Shown piece by piece: positions 17,745-27,280 of a DNA stretch of 64,000 nucleotides; position 1 is the first letter of the stretch; every line of letters begins with the position of its first letter. The notes below the pieces were generated by a model, which had not been told where the DNA came from, did no database searches, and saw only the letters and a program-made list of their open reading frames with translations. The position numbers were made by a program, and so were the translations under genes. The DNA comes from Modicisalibacter radicis (lineage in GTDB: Bacteria; Pseudomonadota; Gammaproteobacteria; Pseudomonadales; Halomonadaceae), in contig NZ_CAAHFN010000054.1 in NCBI RefSeq assembly GCF_900961225.1, forward strand, positions 310,001 to 374,000, read 5' to 3'.

Positions 17745-19492
17745 CACGCCACCTCCCCTTCGGCGCCAGCCACCAGCCGGGCATACAGCCCACCGGCGGC
17801 CAGCAGGTCGGCATGGCGACCCAGCTCGACGATACGCCCGCCATCCATCACGGCGATGCGATCGGCGTGGCGGACCGTGGCCAGACGGTGGGCGATGATC
17901 ACCAGGCTGCGACCGTCGCCCAGGGCACGCAGCGCCGCGACCAGCGCGCGTTCGTTGTCGGCATCCAGGTGGGCGCTGATCTCGTCGGCCACCACCACGG
18001 GGGCGTCCTTGACCAGTGCCCGGGCAATCGCCAGACGCTGCGCTTCACCTCCGGACAGCCGCACGCCGCGCTCGCCCAGCGCGGTATCCAATCCCTGCGG
18101 CAGCGCGGCGACGAAATCGCCGGCCTGCGCCTGCTCCAGCGCCTGCCAAAGCATGGCATCGTCAGCGTCGGCCCGCCCCAGACATAGATTGTCGCGCACC
18201 GTGCCGAAGAACAACCGCGGCTGCTGGGGGACCCAAGCCAGTGCCTCGCGCCAGCAGTCGATGGCCTGGGCCTCGAGGGGCACGCCATTGACCGCCAGCG
18301 TGCCGCGATCCGCCTTCAACAGTCCCAGCAGCAGCAGCGCCAGGGTGCTCTTGCCCGCCCCCGACGGCCCTACCACGGCCAGCGTCTCGCCCGGTGCCAG
18401 CGTCAGGTCGATCCCTGCCAGCGCGGTATCGCCCGAAGGATAGGCATAATGCAGGTCACGCAGTTCCACACGGGGCACCTCGCCGGCAACCAGCACGTCG
18501 CGACGCGTGCCGGGCCAGCTCAGGGTGGGCGTCTCGAGCAGCTCGACGATACGCTCGGCGGCACCGATGGCTTCCATGCGCGCGTGATAGACGCCGCCCA
18601 TGTTGCGCAGCGGCAGGTAGAATTCCGGCGCCAGCAGCAGCACCAGAAAGCCCGCTTCGAAGTCCAGCTCGCCCCACAGCAGCCGAAAGCCGATCAGCAC
18701 CGCGACCAGGGCGATGCTCACGGTGGCCAGGAACTCGAGCACCAGCGACGACACGAACGCCAGACGCAGGACCTTCATGGTGCTGAGGCGATACTCCTCG
18801 GAGAGTCGCTCGATCAACCGCGCTTCGCGCCGCCCCAGGTTGAAGACCTTGAGCGTGGTCAGGCCCTGCAGCGCATCCAGAAAATGCCCCGACAGCCGCC
18901 CCATCCGCCGCCACTGGCGCTGATTGAGCGTCTCGGCCCCCTTGCCGATGAAGATCATGAAGACCGGGATCAGCGGCGCGGTCACCAGCAGGATCACCCC
19001 CGACACCCAGTCGATGGGCAGGATCACCGCCAGAATCGCCAGCGGGATCAGCGCCGCCAGGGCGGTCTGAGGCAGGTAGCGCCCGTAGTAGGCCTCGAGG
19101 CTCTCGACACCGTCGGTCACCGTGTTGACGAGATCTCCTGTCTGGGTCCCACGCTGCCAGACCAGTCCCAGTGCCTGCAGCTGACACATCAGCCGGTCGC
19201 GCACCGTCAGCTTCACGCGGCTTGCCGAGACGAAGGCAAAATGCTCGACCGCGTAAGCCAGCGCCGCGCGCACCAGCAGGATGCCCAGCATGCCGGCGAA
19301 GGCCGGCCAGAGCGCCGCGAGCGCCGTGCCGGCGAAGATCGCGCCATCGGCGACATGCGCCAGCAAGCTCGCTTGAACGATGAGCAGCAAGCCACTCGCC
19401 AGGCCCAGGCCGATGGCCCAGCTCACGGGCGTGCGCACGGGCCGGCTCAGGGCCTTGAGCCAGGCGGCGGGAGTCGTCGGGGAAGTCGGCAT
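17744..19492 (-). CDS. cydD: Thiol reductant ABC exporter subunit CydD
   Basis: This is the partner half-transporter of CydC, about 582 residues from the ATG at 19492 (MPTSPTTPAAWLKAL). The ATPase has VGPSGAGKST, LSGGEAQRLAIARALV and VVADEIS in place of the usual LDE-type Walker B. TM region signatures include TLKVFNLGRREA and EFYLPLRNMGGVYHARMEAIGAAERI, typical of CydD. Neither this ATG nor the in-frame GTG at 19537 has a clear ribosome site, so the start is uncertain. It is the first gene of cydDC-AB, preceded by an FNR/ANR-like box. Confidence 0.92.
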   Translation of the reverse strand: MPTSPTTPAAWLKALSRPVRTPVSWAIGLGLASGLLLIVQASLLAHVADGAIFAGTALAALWPAFAGMLGILLVRAALAYAVEHFAFVSASRVKLTVRDRLMCQLQALGLVWQRGTQTGDLVNTVTDGVESLEAYYGRYLPQTALAALIPLAILAVILPIDWVSGVILLVTAPLIPVFMIFIGKGAETLNQRQWRRMGRLSGHFLDALQGLTTLKVFNLGRREARLIERLSEEYRLSTMKVLRLAFVSSLVLEFLATVSIALVAVLIGFRLLWGELDFEAGFLVLLLAPEFYLPLRNMGGVYHARMEAIGAAERIVELLETPTLSWPGTRRDVLVAGEVPRVELRDLHYAYPSGDTALAGIDLTLAPGETLAVVGPSGAGKSTLALLLLGLLKADRGTLAVNGVPLEAQAIDCWREALAWVPQQPRLFFGTVRDNLCLGRADADDAMLWQALEQAQAGDFVAALPQGLDTALGERGVRLSGGEAQRLAIARALVKDAPVVVADEISAHLDADNERALVAALRALGDGRSLVIIAHRLATVRHADRIAVMDGGRIVELGRHADLLAAGGLYARLVAGAEGEVA

Positions 19493-19579
19493 GATGGTGA
19501 AGGGGCAAGCCCCGCCTTGGGATCGGAAAGTGGACACGCTGCGTGTCGCGCAGTCTAACCAGCCAGACGAGGCACCGGC

Positions 19580-19593
19580 TTGACCTGGATCAA
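19580..19593 (-). promoter_or_regulatory. FNR/ANR-like box upstream of cydD
   Basis: TTGAC-CTGG-ATCAA has the same single departure from the FNR consensus as the cydA box. It lies 43-88 bp upstream of the alternative cydD starts, a suitable place for activation or repression. Confidence 0.6.
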
Positions 19594-19606
19594 CCCCCGA
19601 CGAGGG

Positions 19607-21829
19607 TCATCCCAGCGCGGCCCTCAGGGTACCCACCAACGCGCGCCAATGCGCCAGGCGCGCCTTGCGCCCCGGCGTAGCGCCCGGTGACCGGCGATCG
19701 GCCGCAGGGAACGCGCGCCCCTGGAACAGCGGCGCGACCAGCGCCAGCCAGTCCGCCTCGGCCAGCGCCCCGGGCACGCCGATACGCCCCGCCAGCCAGG
19801 CCCGCGCCAGCCACGGCCGCACCAGCGCCAGTTCGCCGCCGCCGGCGGCGAACCACGCCAATCGCGCCAGCGTCTCGGCATCCACCGCCGGCGCCTCGCC
19901 GGTCTCGAGCAGCGCCATGGCCACCGCTGCATCGAGCTCGCCAAGCTCGGCGCTCAACAGGCTGGGCAGCAGCGTGGCGAAGCGTGTCCGCCATGCGTGC
20001 AGCGCGTCTTCCACGCCAGGACGTATCCCGCGCGCCATCATCAGCGCATGTTCGCCACTAGAGGCTTCACGCGACAGCCCCAGGCGCAGCGCGACCATCC
20101 CTTGTGCCCGCCAGAAGGCGATCAGCCCGGGCTCGGCGCCGAAACTGGCACCCAGATAGTCGTCGCCGGCCTCGGCGGCACTCGCCGCCAGCCGCTCGAT
20201 CAGCGCCGAGCCGATGCCGAGGCGCCGCGCGGCGGGATGCACGGCGACACGCAGCACCCGGCACCAGCGCGCCTCGGCGGCGTCACGGAATCCGCCGTGG
20301 GCGGCCAGCGACTGGGCCAGCAGGTGGCCGCGCGGACGCCGCTGACCGTGATGGATCGCCTCGGCCAGTGCCGGTGGAAAGCCGCCCTCGCGCTGGCCGA
20401 CACACACGCCCACGCAGTGCGCGCCGGCGTAGGCGGCGACCAGCGTCAGTTCAGGGCCGTCGAGCAGCTGGCGCAGATCGCCGGGGGTGGTGCGATAGTG
20501 GGCCTGGACCAGCAAGCCGAACAGCTCGCCGAGGCCCGCCTCGTCGTCGGCCAGCGCCTGGCGATCGAGCTCGCGATAGTCGAGCCCCCCGGCATCGAGT
20601 GCCGCACCGACGGCGGCATCGTCGGCGGGCTCGGCGTCGAGCAGCAGCAGCTCGCGGGTCAGCGTCTCGAGCGGATCGCCCTCGCCCCAGCGCACCGGTT
20701 GCTCCAGCCGGCAGGCGCGCCAGTCGGGCGTCTCGCTGTCCAGCCGCGCGCGAAAACGCAGGTCGAAGCCACGCCCGGTGCCCTCGTAGCCGTGCACGGT
20801 GGTGGCGAAGGCGATGCGCGGAAAGGCCGCCAGCCAGCGCCCCAGCAGCGGCGCGGGGATCGCCGCGGCCTCGTCGACGAACAGCGTCGGCGGCGAGCGG
20901 GGGTCGATGCCAGGGCCGTCGAGCGCCTCGCTCAGCGCATCCGGGGCCAGAAAGCGCACCGCCACCGGGCCGTGGGCGAGCTCGGCATGGAAGGCGTGGG
21001 CCTCGCGGCGCCCCCCGGGCAACGCTTCGCCGAGCCGAGCGAACACCGGTTCGATGGCGGCCGGCCGAGGCGCGGTCAGCCAGACTTCGCGCTCGCCGGC
21101 CTGCAGGCGGCGCGCCGCGGCGATGCCCAGCGCACTGCTCTTGCCGCGTCCGCGATCGGCACTCAGCACCAGCGGCCGGCGGCGGCGCAGCCGCGTCAGG
21201 CGGCGCACGGCGGCGGCCTGGTCGTGGCTCAGACAGTCATCGGTTGCGGCCGGTTGCGGTGCGGGAAGCGAGGCCTCGGGCAGGGTCAGCTCGGGGACGG
21301 GCGAGGCGGCCGGCCAGTGCAGGACCAGCGGCGAGGCGGCCAGCCGCCGGGCGATGCGCACCAGGTTGCGTGCGCTCAGTGCCTCGGGCGGGTGCGGCCA
21401 GGCGGCCAGGCGGGCGTAGTCGGCATCCGGGCGCGGTCGGCCGTCACGCCAGGCCTCGGGGGTGAGCAGTACCAGCAGCCCGCCGGCACGCACGGTGCCG
21501 GCCAGCGCGCCGAAGGCATCGGGGTCGAAACCGGCGCCCGGCGACAGGGCGTCGACGATCACCAGATCGTGCTCGCCGCCCAGCCGGGAGCGCGCCTGGC
21601 GGGTCGGCAGCGCCGACGAGCCGGCGGCGCGCGAGGCCTCGCCGTCCGGCCCCAGCCACAGCGGCGCGCTCCAGTCGGCGCCCTGCCACAGCGCCAGCGC
21701 GCGAGACAGCACGCTATCCAGCGGACCGTCGAGCCACAACAGGGCGCGATGACGACGCGCGCCAAGGGCCGCGCGCAGGCGGGCGAGCGCGTCGTCAAGA
21801 GAGTCTGAAGGGGATGAAGTCGAGTTCAT
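19607..21829 (-). CDS. tmcA: tRNA(Met) cytidine acetyltransferase TmcA
   Basis: This 740-residue enzyme makes N4-acetylcytidine at the wobble base of elongator tRNA-Met, securing AUG decoding. The RNA-helicase-like module carries Walker A SADRGRGKSSALG and FVDEAAAIPAPLL. It is followed by FATTVHGYEGTGRGFDLRF and a GNAT acetyltransferase domain with the acetyl-CoA loop RVAVHPAARRLGIGSALI, then a C-terminal tRNA-binding region. Length is above the 671 residues of E. coli. The start (MNSTSSPSD) lies inside a perfect 11-bp-arm hairpin and has no evident Shine-Dalgarno sequence. It follows the molybdenum-enzyme operon by 47 bp on the same strand. Confidence 0.94.
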   Translation of the reverse strand: MNSTSSPSDSLDDALARLRAALGARRHRALLWLDGPLDSVLSRALALWQGADWSAPLWLGPDGEASRAAGSSALPTRQARSRLGGEHDLVIVDALSPGAGFDPDAFGALAGTVRAGGLLVLLTPEAWRDGRPRPDADYARLAAWPHPPEALSARNLVRIARRLAASPLVLHWPAASPVPELTLPEASLPAPQPAATDDCLSHDQAAAVRRLTRLRRRRPLVLSADRGRGKSSALGIAAARRLQAGEREVWLTAPRPAAIEPVFARLGEALPGGRREAHAFHAELAHGPVAVRFLAPDALSEALDGPGIDPRSPPTLFVDEAAAIPAPLLGRWLAAFPRIAFATTVHGYEGTGRGFDLRFRARLDSETPDWRACRLEQPVRWGEGDPLETLTRELLLLDAEPADDAAVGAALDAGGLDYRELDRQALADDEAGLGELFGLLVQAHYRTTPGDLRQLLDGPELTLVAAYAGAHCVGVCVGQREGGFPPALAEAIHHGQRRPRGHLLAQSLAAHGGFRDAAEARWCRVLRVAVHPAARRLGIGSALIERLAASAAEAGDDYLGASFGAEPGLIAFWRAQGMVALRLGLSREASSGEHALMMARGIRPGVEDALHAWRTRFATLLPSLLSAELGELDAAVAMALLETGEAPAVDAETLARLAWFAAGGGELALVRPWLARAWLAGRIGVPGALAEADWLALVAPLFQGRAFPAADRRSPGATPGRKARLAHWRALVGTLRAALG

Positions 21830-21851
21830 GCCGCACAGGATGCGGCATGAA
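21825..21851 (-). promoter_or_regulatory. Hairpin that sequesters the tmcA start codon
   Basis: TTCATGCCGCA and TGCGGCATGAA are perfect 11-bp arms around a 5-nt loop. On the minus-strand RNA the tmcA AUG is in the 3' arm. There is no U-run after it, so it is not a normal intrinsic terminator for the operon upstream. Confidence 0.6.
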
Positions 21852-21876
21852 CGTAGCGCGTGCCAGCCATCGATCG

Positions 21877-24078
21877 TCAGTCGACCAGCAGTTGCTCGAT
21901 GGAGATCGGCAGGTCGCGAACGCGCTTGCCGGTGGCGTGGTGCACGGCGTTGGCGATTGCCGCGGCGATGCCGGTCAGGCCGATCTCGCCGACCCCGCGG
22001 GCGCCGAACTCGTTGAACGCATAGTCCGGGTTGTCGAGCAGCTCGACGTCGATATCGGGCATGTCGGCGTGGCTGGTGACGATGTAGTCGGCGTAGTTGT
22101 TGTTGATCAGCCGGCCGTCGCGGGGGTCGTAATCGAGCCGTTCCAGCAGTCCCATGCCCAGGCCCATGACGATGCTGCCCTCGACCTGGTTGCGCGCCGC
22201 GCTGGGGTTGACCGCCCGGCCGATGTCGTAGCTGCTGACCACCCGCGCCACGCGCAGCCGCGAGATACCCGGGTCCCAGCGAACCTCGACGAAGTGCGCG
22301 CCGAACGAGCGAAAGCTGTACTGCTGCTGTTCGTCGCCGGGGGCGGCCTGGCCGTCGCCGTTGACGCTGCCCAGCTTGAGCCCGGCGAGTATGTCGCCGA
22401 AGGCGGCCCGCCTGCCCTCGCCATCGACCAGCGCGCCCTCCTCGATGCGCAGTGCATCGCCGCTCGCCCCTTCGAAGGTCCCGCCCTCCCCGGTGGCGGC
22501 TTCCTTGAGGGCGTCGAGCGCCTGACGCACCGCGGCGGCGACCGCCGGCAGCGTGGAGGCGGTGGCCATCGAGCCGCCGGACAGCGGCCCGGCCGGCAGG
22601 CTGGACTCGCCGAGGCGCACCTCGATGTCGGCCAGCGCCACGCCGGTCAGCTCGGCGACGGTCTGGGCGACGACGGTGTAGGTGCCGGTGCCGATGTCCT
22701 GGGTGCCGCAGGCGGCCAGGATCGAGCCGGCGGCGCGCAGTTCGACCCGTGCGGCGCAGGGCTGGCGGCCGGCGAACCAGGTGCTGGTCGCCATGCCCCA
22801 GCCGAGGATATCGTCGCCCTGCGTCATCGCGCCGATGCGCGGGTCGCGCTCGGCCCAGCCGAAGCGCGCGGCGGCACTGGTGTAGCAGGTGTCCAGGTGC
22901 TTGCTCGACCACGGCAGGCCGCTGGCCGGATCGTTGTCGGCGTAGTTGCGCTGGCGCAGTTCCAGCGGGTCGATGCCCAGTTCCTCGGCCAGCTCGTCGA
23001 GCGCGCACTCCAGCGCGAAGATGCCCGACACCTCGCCCGGGCCGCGCATCGGACACGGCGTGCCGTGATTGACGGCGAGCAGGCGCTGGCTGGTCGCCAC
23101 GTTGTCGCAGGCGTACAGACTGGGGGTTGCCGAGGTCAGCGAGTCGACATAGGTGTGCACCAGCGAGGTCTCGGTGGTGCAATCGTGACGCATCGAGACC
23201 AGCCGGCCGCGTTCGTCGGCGGCCAGCCGCAGGCGCTGGCGCGAGGCCGGGCGGTGGCCGCCGCTGGTCATGTCCTGCTGGCGCGACAGCACCGTCTTGA
23301 CCGGGCGTCCGACCTCGCGGGCCGCCGCGGCAGTGGCCACGGCATGCGGCCACATGAACAGCTTGTTGCCGAAGCCCGAGCCGATGTAGTGCGAGACGAC
23401 CTCGACATCCTCGTCGGCGAGATCGAAGATCCGCGCCATCGCCTTGTGCTGGTAGACCACGCCCTGGCTGGATTCGTGAACGATCAGCCGGCCGTCGCGC
23501 CACTGCGCCAGGGTGGCGTGCATCTCCATCGGCACGTGGCTCTCGGCGGCGATGCTGTAGCGGCGATCGATGCGCACCGCCGCCTGCTCGAAGGCGGCGT
23601 CCGGGTCGCCCCGGCGGCTGCCTTCCGACTCCAGCGGCCGGCCCTCGGCGCGGGTGTGCAGCAGGCTGGTGAGCGCGCCGTCCTCGCGGCGGTAACGCGC
23701 CTTTACCGCATGCGCGGCGGCCCGCGCCTCCTCGAAGGTCTCCGCCACCACCAGGGCCAGGTACTGGCCATCGTAGTGGATGCGCTCGTCCTCGAACGGC
23801 AGCCGCACCTCGCCGACCAGGTCCTGGTGGGTCATGCTGTTGGGCGAACGGTGCAGGCGCGGAAAGTTGCCGTGGTGAAAGATCGTCACCACCCCCGGCA
23901 TCGCCAGCGCGCGGTCGGTCTCCAGCGAGACCAGCGTGCCGTGGGCGATGCTCGCCGGTACCGGGTAGCCGAACAGCATGTCCGGCAGCGCATGGTCGCC
24001 GGTGTAGTCGGCCCGGCCGGTCAGCTTGAACTCGCCGTCCACCCGTGGGGTGCGCTGGCCAATGAACTGTGTAGTCAT
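21877..24078 (-). CDS. Aldehyde/xanthine dehydrogenase molybdenum-binding subunit (PaoC-like)
   Basis: This is a 733-residue large subunit of the xanthine oxidase family, the length of E. coli PaoC (about 732). It binds the molybdenum-pterin cofactor and the substrate aldehyde or heterocycle. Visible blocks are YIGSGFGNKLFMWPHA, PCPMRGPGEVSGIFALE, CGTQDIGTGTYTVVAQ and the catalytic-Glu loop GARGVGEIG (Glu698). The ATG at 24078 has an AGGGAG-like site 8 bp upstream. No stop codon separates this start from the FAD-subunit gene: the frame runs continuously from 25077 to 21877. It may therefore be made as a fused 1066-residue polypeptide, as a separate subunit by internal initiation, or both. Confidence 0.9.
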   Translation of the reverse strand: MTTQFIGQRTPRVDGEFKLTGRADYTGDHALPDMLFGYPVPASIAHGTLVSLETDRALAMPGVVTIFHHGNFPRLHRSPNSMTHQDLVGEVRLPFEDERIHYDGQYLALVVAETFEEARAAAHAVKARYRREDGALTSLLHTRAEGRPLESEGSRRGDPDAAFEQAAVRIDRRYSIAAESHVPMEMHATLAQWRDGRLIVHESSQGVVYQHKAMARIFDLADEDVEVVSHYIGSGFGNKLFMWPHAVATAAAAREVGRPVKTVLSRQQDMTSGGHRPASRQRLRLAADERGRLVSMRHDCTTETSLVHTYVDSLTSATPSLYACDNVATSQRLLAVNHGTPCPMRGPGEVSGIFALECALDELAEELGIDPLELRQRNYADNDPASGLPWSSKHLDTCYTSAAARFGWAERDPRIGAMTQGDDILGWGMATSTWFAGRQPCAARVELRAAGSILAACGTQDIGTGTYTVVAQTVAELTGVALADIEVRLGESSLPAGPLSGGSMATASTLPAVAAAVRQALDALKEAATGEGGTFEGASGDALRIEEGALVDGEGRRAAFGDILAGLKLGSVNGDGQAAPGDEQQQYSFRSFGAHFVEVRWDPGISRLRVARVVSSYDIGRAVNPSAARNQVEGSIVMGLGMGLLERLDYDPRDGRLINNNYADYIVTSHADMPDIDVELLDNPDYAFNEFGARGVGEIGLTGIAAAIANAVHHATGKRVRDLPISIEQLLVD

Positions 24079-25077
24079 CCTTGAACTCCCTGTCGCGCCT
24101 CGCTCGCCGCCGCGCAGGGCGCGCACGATCGCCTGGCGCGCCAGCGGAATCTTGAAGGCGTTGTGTTCGCGCGGCACCGCGTCCTGCAGCGCCGCCTCGG
24201 CCGCCAATTCGTAGGAGCTGAGCGTCGCCGGCTGGCCGTCGAGCGCCTGTTCGGCCTCCACCGCCCGCCATGGCTTGGTGGCCACGCCGCCCAGCGCCAG
24301 GCGCACGTCGCGAATCACCCCGTCCTCCACCGCGACCACCGCACCCGCCGAGGCCAGCGCGAACTCGTAGGAGGCGCGATCGCGCAGCTTGAGATACGCC
24401 GCGCCGCCACCGACCACCGGCGTGTCCAGAGTGACGTGGGTGATCAGCTCGCCGTCGGCGAGTTCGTGCTCGATCTCGGGGTGCTCGGCGGGCAGCCGGT
24501 GAAAGTCGTTGAAGGCGATCTCGCGGCTGCCGTTCGGGCCCTGCAGGGTCAGGCTCGCGCCTAGCGCAGCCAGCGCCACGCACATGTCCGAAGGGTGGGT
24601 GGCGATGCACGCCTCGCTGACCCCCAGCACCGCGTGCATGCGATTGACGCCGTGCAGCGCGTCGCAGCCCGAGCCCGGCTCGCGCCGGTTGCAGGCCGCC
24701 GCGGCGTCGCGGTAATAGGGGCAGCGGGTGCGCTGCATGACGTTGCCGCCGGTGGTCGCCAGGTTGCGGATCTGGGTCGAGGCGCCGGCGAGAATCGCCT
24801 GGGAGAGCAGCGGGTAGTGCTCGCGCACCAGCGGGTGGTGGGCGAGATCGCTGTTGGTGACCAGGGCCCCGATGCGCAGCCGGCCGTCGTCGAGCCGTTC
24901 GACCGCGTCCAGCGCCAGGCGGCTGATGTCGACCACCCGTTGCGGACGCAGCACGTCGAGCTTGATCAGGTCGATCAGGGTGGTACCGCCGGCGATGTAC
25001 GACGCCTCGTCACGCGGGCCGTGGACGGCGATCGCCCGCTCGGGAGCGCTGGCGGACTCGAGGGCAAAGTTCCTCAT
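24079..25077 (-). CDS. Aldehyde/xanthine dehydrogenase FAD-binding subunit (PaoB-like), lacking its own stop codon
   Basis: About 333 residues precede the molybdenum-subunit ATG. The FAD-binding segment contains YIAGGTTLIDLIK, and TQIRNLATTGGNV follows. A PaoB-type Cys insertion (Cys119, Cys129, Cys138, Cys157 with the PGSGC stretch) suggests the extra [4Fe-4S] cluster of that subfamily. It passes electrons from the Fe-S subunit to the acceptor. The ATG at 25077 overlaps the end of the Fe-S subunit gene (ATGA). The frame then continues without a stop into the molybdenum subunit, whereas related operons normally end here at an ATGA-type overlap, so this is either a true fusion or a lost frame. 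Confidence 0.85.
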
Positions 25078-25607
25078 GGCTGCTCGCCCCCCGAATCGGC
25101 CGGCCGCGAGTGCGGACGGGCATCCTGGATCGCGGCGAGGATGTTCTTGTAGGCGCCGCAGCGGCAGATGTTGCCGCTCATCGCCTCGCGTACCTCGGTA
25201 TCCGAGCCGCCGATCCGCGAATCCTCGAGCAGCGCCGCCGCCGACATCATCTGTCCCGGCGTGCAGAAGCCGCACTGGTAGGCATCGCGGTCGAGAAACG
25301 CCCGCTGGACGGGGTGCAGCTGGCCGTCGCGGGCCAGCCCCTCGACGGTGGTGATGCGCTGGCCCTCGCACATCGCCGCCAGGCGCAGGCAGGAATTGAT
25401 CACCTTGCCGTCGATCTGCACCGTGCAGGCTCCGCACTGGCCGTGGTCGCAGCCCTTCTTGGTGCCGGTCAGGCCGAGCCGGTCGCGCAGCGCATCGAGC
25501 AGTACCACGTTGGGCTTGAGCGCAAGCGGGCGAGACGCGCCGTTGACGGTCAGCGTCACGGTCAGCTCGCCCGCGTCCTGCGGGGGTGCTTCGGTATGGT
25601 CCATCAT
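25074..25607 (-). CDS. Aldehyde/xanthine dehydrogenase [2Fe-2S] subunit (PaoA-like)
   Basis: This 177-residue small subunit has two [2Fe-2S] clusters. The plant-ferredoxin-type one uses Cys53, Cys58, Cys61 and Cys73. The helical domain uses Cys112, Cys115, Cys148 and Cys150 (CGFC...CRC). The ATG at 25607 is chosen for its GAGG site 6 bp upstream, and longer in-frame starts lack one. Unlike E. coli PaoA there is no twin-arginine signal, so this enzyme is probably cytoplasmic. It is first in a coupled Fe-S/FAD/Mo operon. Confidence 0.92.
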   Translation of the reverse strand: MMDHTEAPPQDAGELTVTLTVNGASRPLALKPNVVLLDALRDRLGLTGTKKGCDHGQCGACTVQIDGKVINSCLRLAAMCEGQRITTVEGLARDGQLHPVQRAFLDRDAYQCGFCTPGQMMSAAALLEDSRIGGSDTEVREAMSGNICRCGAYKNILAAIQDARPHSRPADSGGEQP

Positions 25608-25729
25608 GCCGATCCTCATCGTGTCGGGCGCGCCTGAGGGCAACGACGGTGTCAGGCCGGCGCTGCGACGCGTCTTCTAACCCTAGGAAAGGAATCGGAC
25701 GAGGACAAACCCGACGAGGGATGATTGGC

Positions 25730-27280
25730 TCAGGCGTCGATACGCTTGAGCAGGAACACCAGCGGCACGCTGGCCACGTAGATCAGCCCCAGCCACAGGA
25801 AGATGTCGTTGAAGGCCAGCACCTGGGCCTGCTGGGAGACCCGCTGGACCAGCATGGCGACGGCGGCGTGGTAGCTGTCCGCCACGTGGCCGGTGAGCAT
25901 CGCCTGGTACTTGGCGATCTCCGCCACCACCACCTCGCGGCCAGTGTCGATGGCCGGGATCAGCTGGTTCCAGTGGAAATCCTCGCGAATGTCGCGCACC
26001 GTGTCGAGCAGCGCCAGGCCCACCGCGCCGCCGAGATTGCGCATCACGTTGAACAGTCCGCTGGCGTTGCCCACCTCCTGGGGCGGCAGGGTGCCCAGGG
26101 CGATCCGCGAGGCCGGGATGATGCACATGATCAGCCCCATGCCGCGCACGATCTGCGGCAGGAAGAACTGCCAGAAGCCCGACTCCACGGTGAGATTGGC
26201 GTTCATCATGGTGCCCGTGCCCACCAGCATCAGCCCGCAGAACAGCAGCACCCGGAGGTCGAGCCGGTTGGACAGCTGGCCGACGATCGGCGCGCAGAAG
26301 AACATCGTGACGCCGGTGACGAACATCACCTGGCCGATCTGCAGGCTCGAGTAACCACGTACGTAGCCGAAGAACAGCGGCATGATGTAGACCAGACCAT
26401 AGAGCGCGATGCCGATGACGAAGCCCAGCCCGGCGCCCAGCGCGAAGTTGCGGTTGGCGAAGGCATGCAGGTCGACGATCGGGTGGTCGCTGCGCAACGT
26501 GCGGGTGAAGAACCACACCCCGGCCAGCACGCAGGCCGCGCTGAACAGCACGATGCGATCGCTGGCGAACCAGTCATCGCCCGGACCCTCCTCGAGGACG
26601 AATTCCAGCGAGCCGAGGAACACCGCGATCAGCACCAGGCCGATGATGTCCAGGCGCCTGGCCACGGCATGGTTGGGCTTGTCGATGTCGAGGAAGGTCC
26701 ACGCCGCCCAGCACACCAGTACCCCGGGGATCACGTTGGCCAGGAACAGCCAGTGCCAGCTCAGCGCCTCGGTGATGTAGCCGCCCACAGTGGGGCCGAC
26801 CGACGGCGCCATGGTCACCACCATGCCGATCACCGCCTGCACGCTGCCCATCACCCGGCGCGGGAAGATCGAGAAGCTTACCGCCTGGGTGATGGGGATC
26901 ATCGCCCCGCCCATGAAGCCCTGGATGGCGCGCAGCACGATCAGCTGCTCGATCGAGGTGGCCAGCGCGCAGCCCAGGCTGGCCAGGGTGAAGCCGGCGC
27001 AGGACAGGGTGAACGCCACCCGCGTCGAGAGGATGCGCATCAGCATCCCCGACAGCGGGATCATCACGATCTCGGCGATCAGGTAGGCGGTCTGCACCCA
27101 GGAGATCTGATCCTCGCTGGCCGACAGCCCCGACTGGATCTCGTTGAGCGAGCTGGCGACGATCTGGATGTCGAGGATCGCCATGAACATGCCGAACACC
27201 GCGGCGATGAAGCCGATTCGCTGCGGCCAGGGCGGCATGTCGCTGACGCCCGCCGCCGGGCTGGCGACCGTCTCGCTCAT
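25730..27280 (-). CDS. DHA2-family drug efflux MFS permease, EmrB-like
   Basis: This is a 516-residue inner-membrane proton antiporter with 14 predicted helices. EmrB hallmarks include the N-terminal LDIQIVASSLNEIQ (motif D1 variant), WVQTAYLIAEIVMIPLSG and RAIQGFMGGAMIPI. It exports hydrophobic toxicants through a tripartite complex with the membrane-fusion protein encoded just upstream, which overlaps it by 4 bp, and an outer-membrane channel not encoded here. The family is well supported. Substrates cannot be predicted. Confidence 0.9.
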   Translation of the reverse strand: MSETVASPAAGVSDMPPWPQRIGFIAAVFGMFMAILDIQIVASSLNEIQSGLSASEDQISWVQTAYLIAEIVMIPLSGMLMRILSTRVAFTLSCAGFTLASLGCALATSIEQLIVLRAIQGFMGGAMIPITQAVSFSIFPRRVMGSVQAVIGMVVTMAPSVGPTVGGYITEALSWHWLFLANVIPGVLVCWAAWTFLDIDKPNHAVARRLDIIGLVLIAVFLGSLEFVLEEGPGDDWFASDRIVLFSAACVLAGVWFFTRTLRSDHPIVDLHAFANRNFALGAGLGFVIGIALYGLVYIMPLFFGYVRGYSSLQIGQVMFVTGVTMFFCAPIVGQLSNRLDLRVLLFCGLMLVGTGTMMNANLTVESGFWQFFLPQIVRGMGLIMCIIPASRIALGTLPPQEVGNASGLFNVMRNLGGAVGLALLDTVRDIREDFHWNQLIPAIDTGREVVVAEIAKYQAMLTGHVADSYHAAVAMLVQRVSQQAQVLAFNDIFLWLGLIYVASVPLVFLLKRIDA

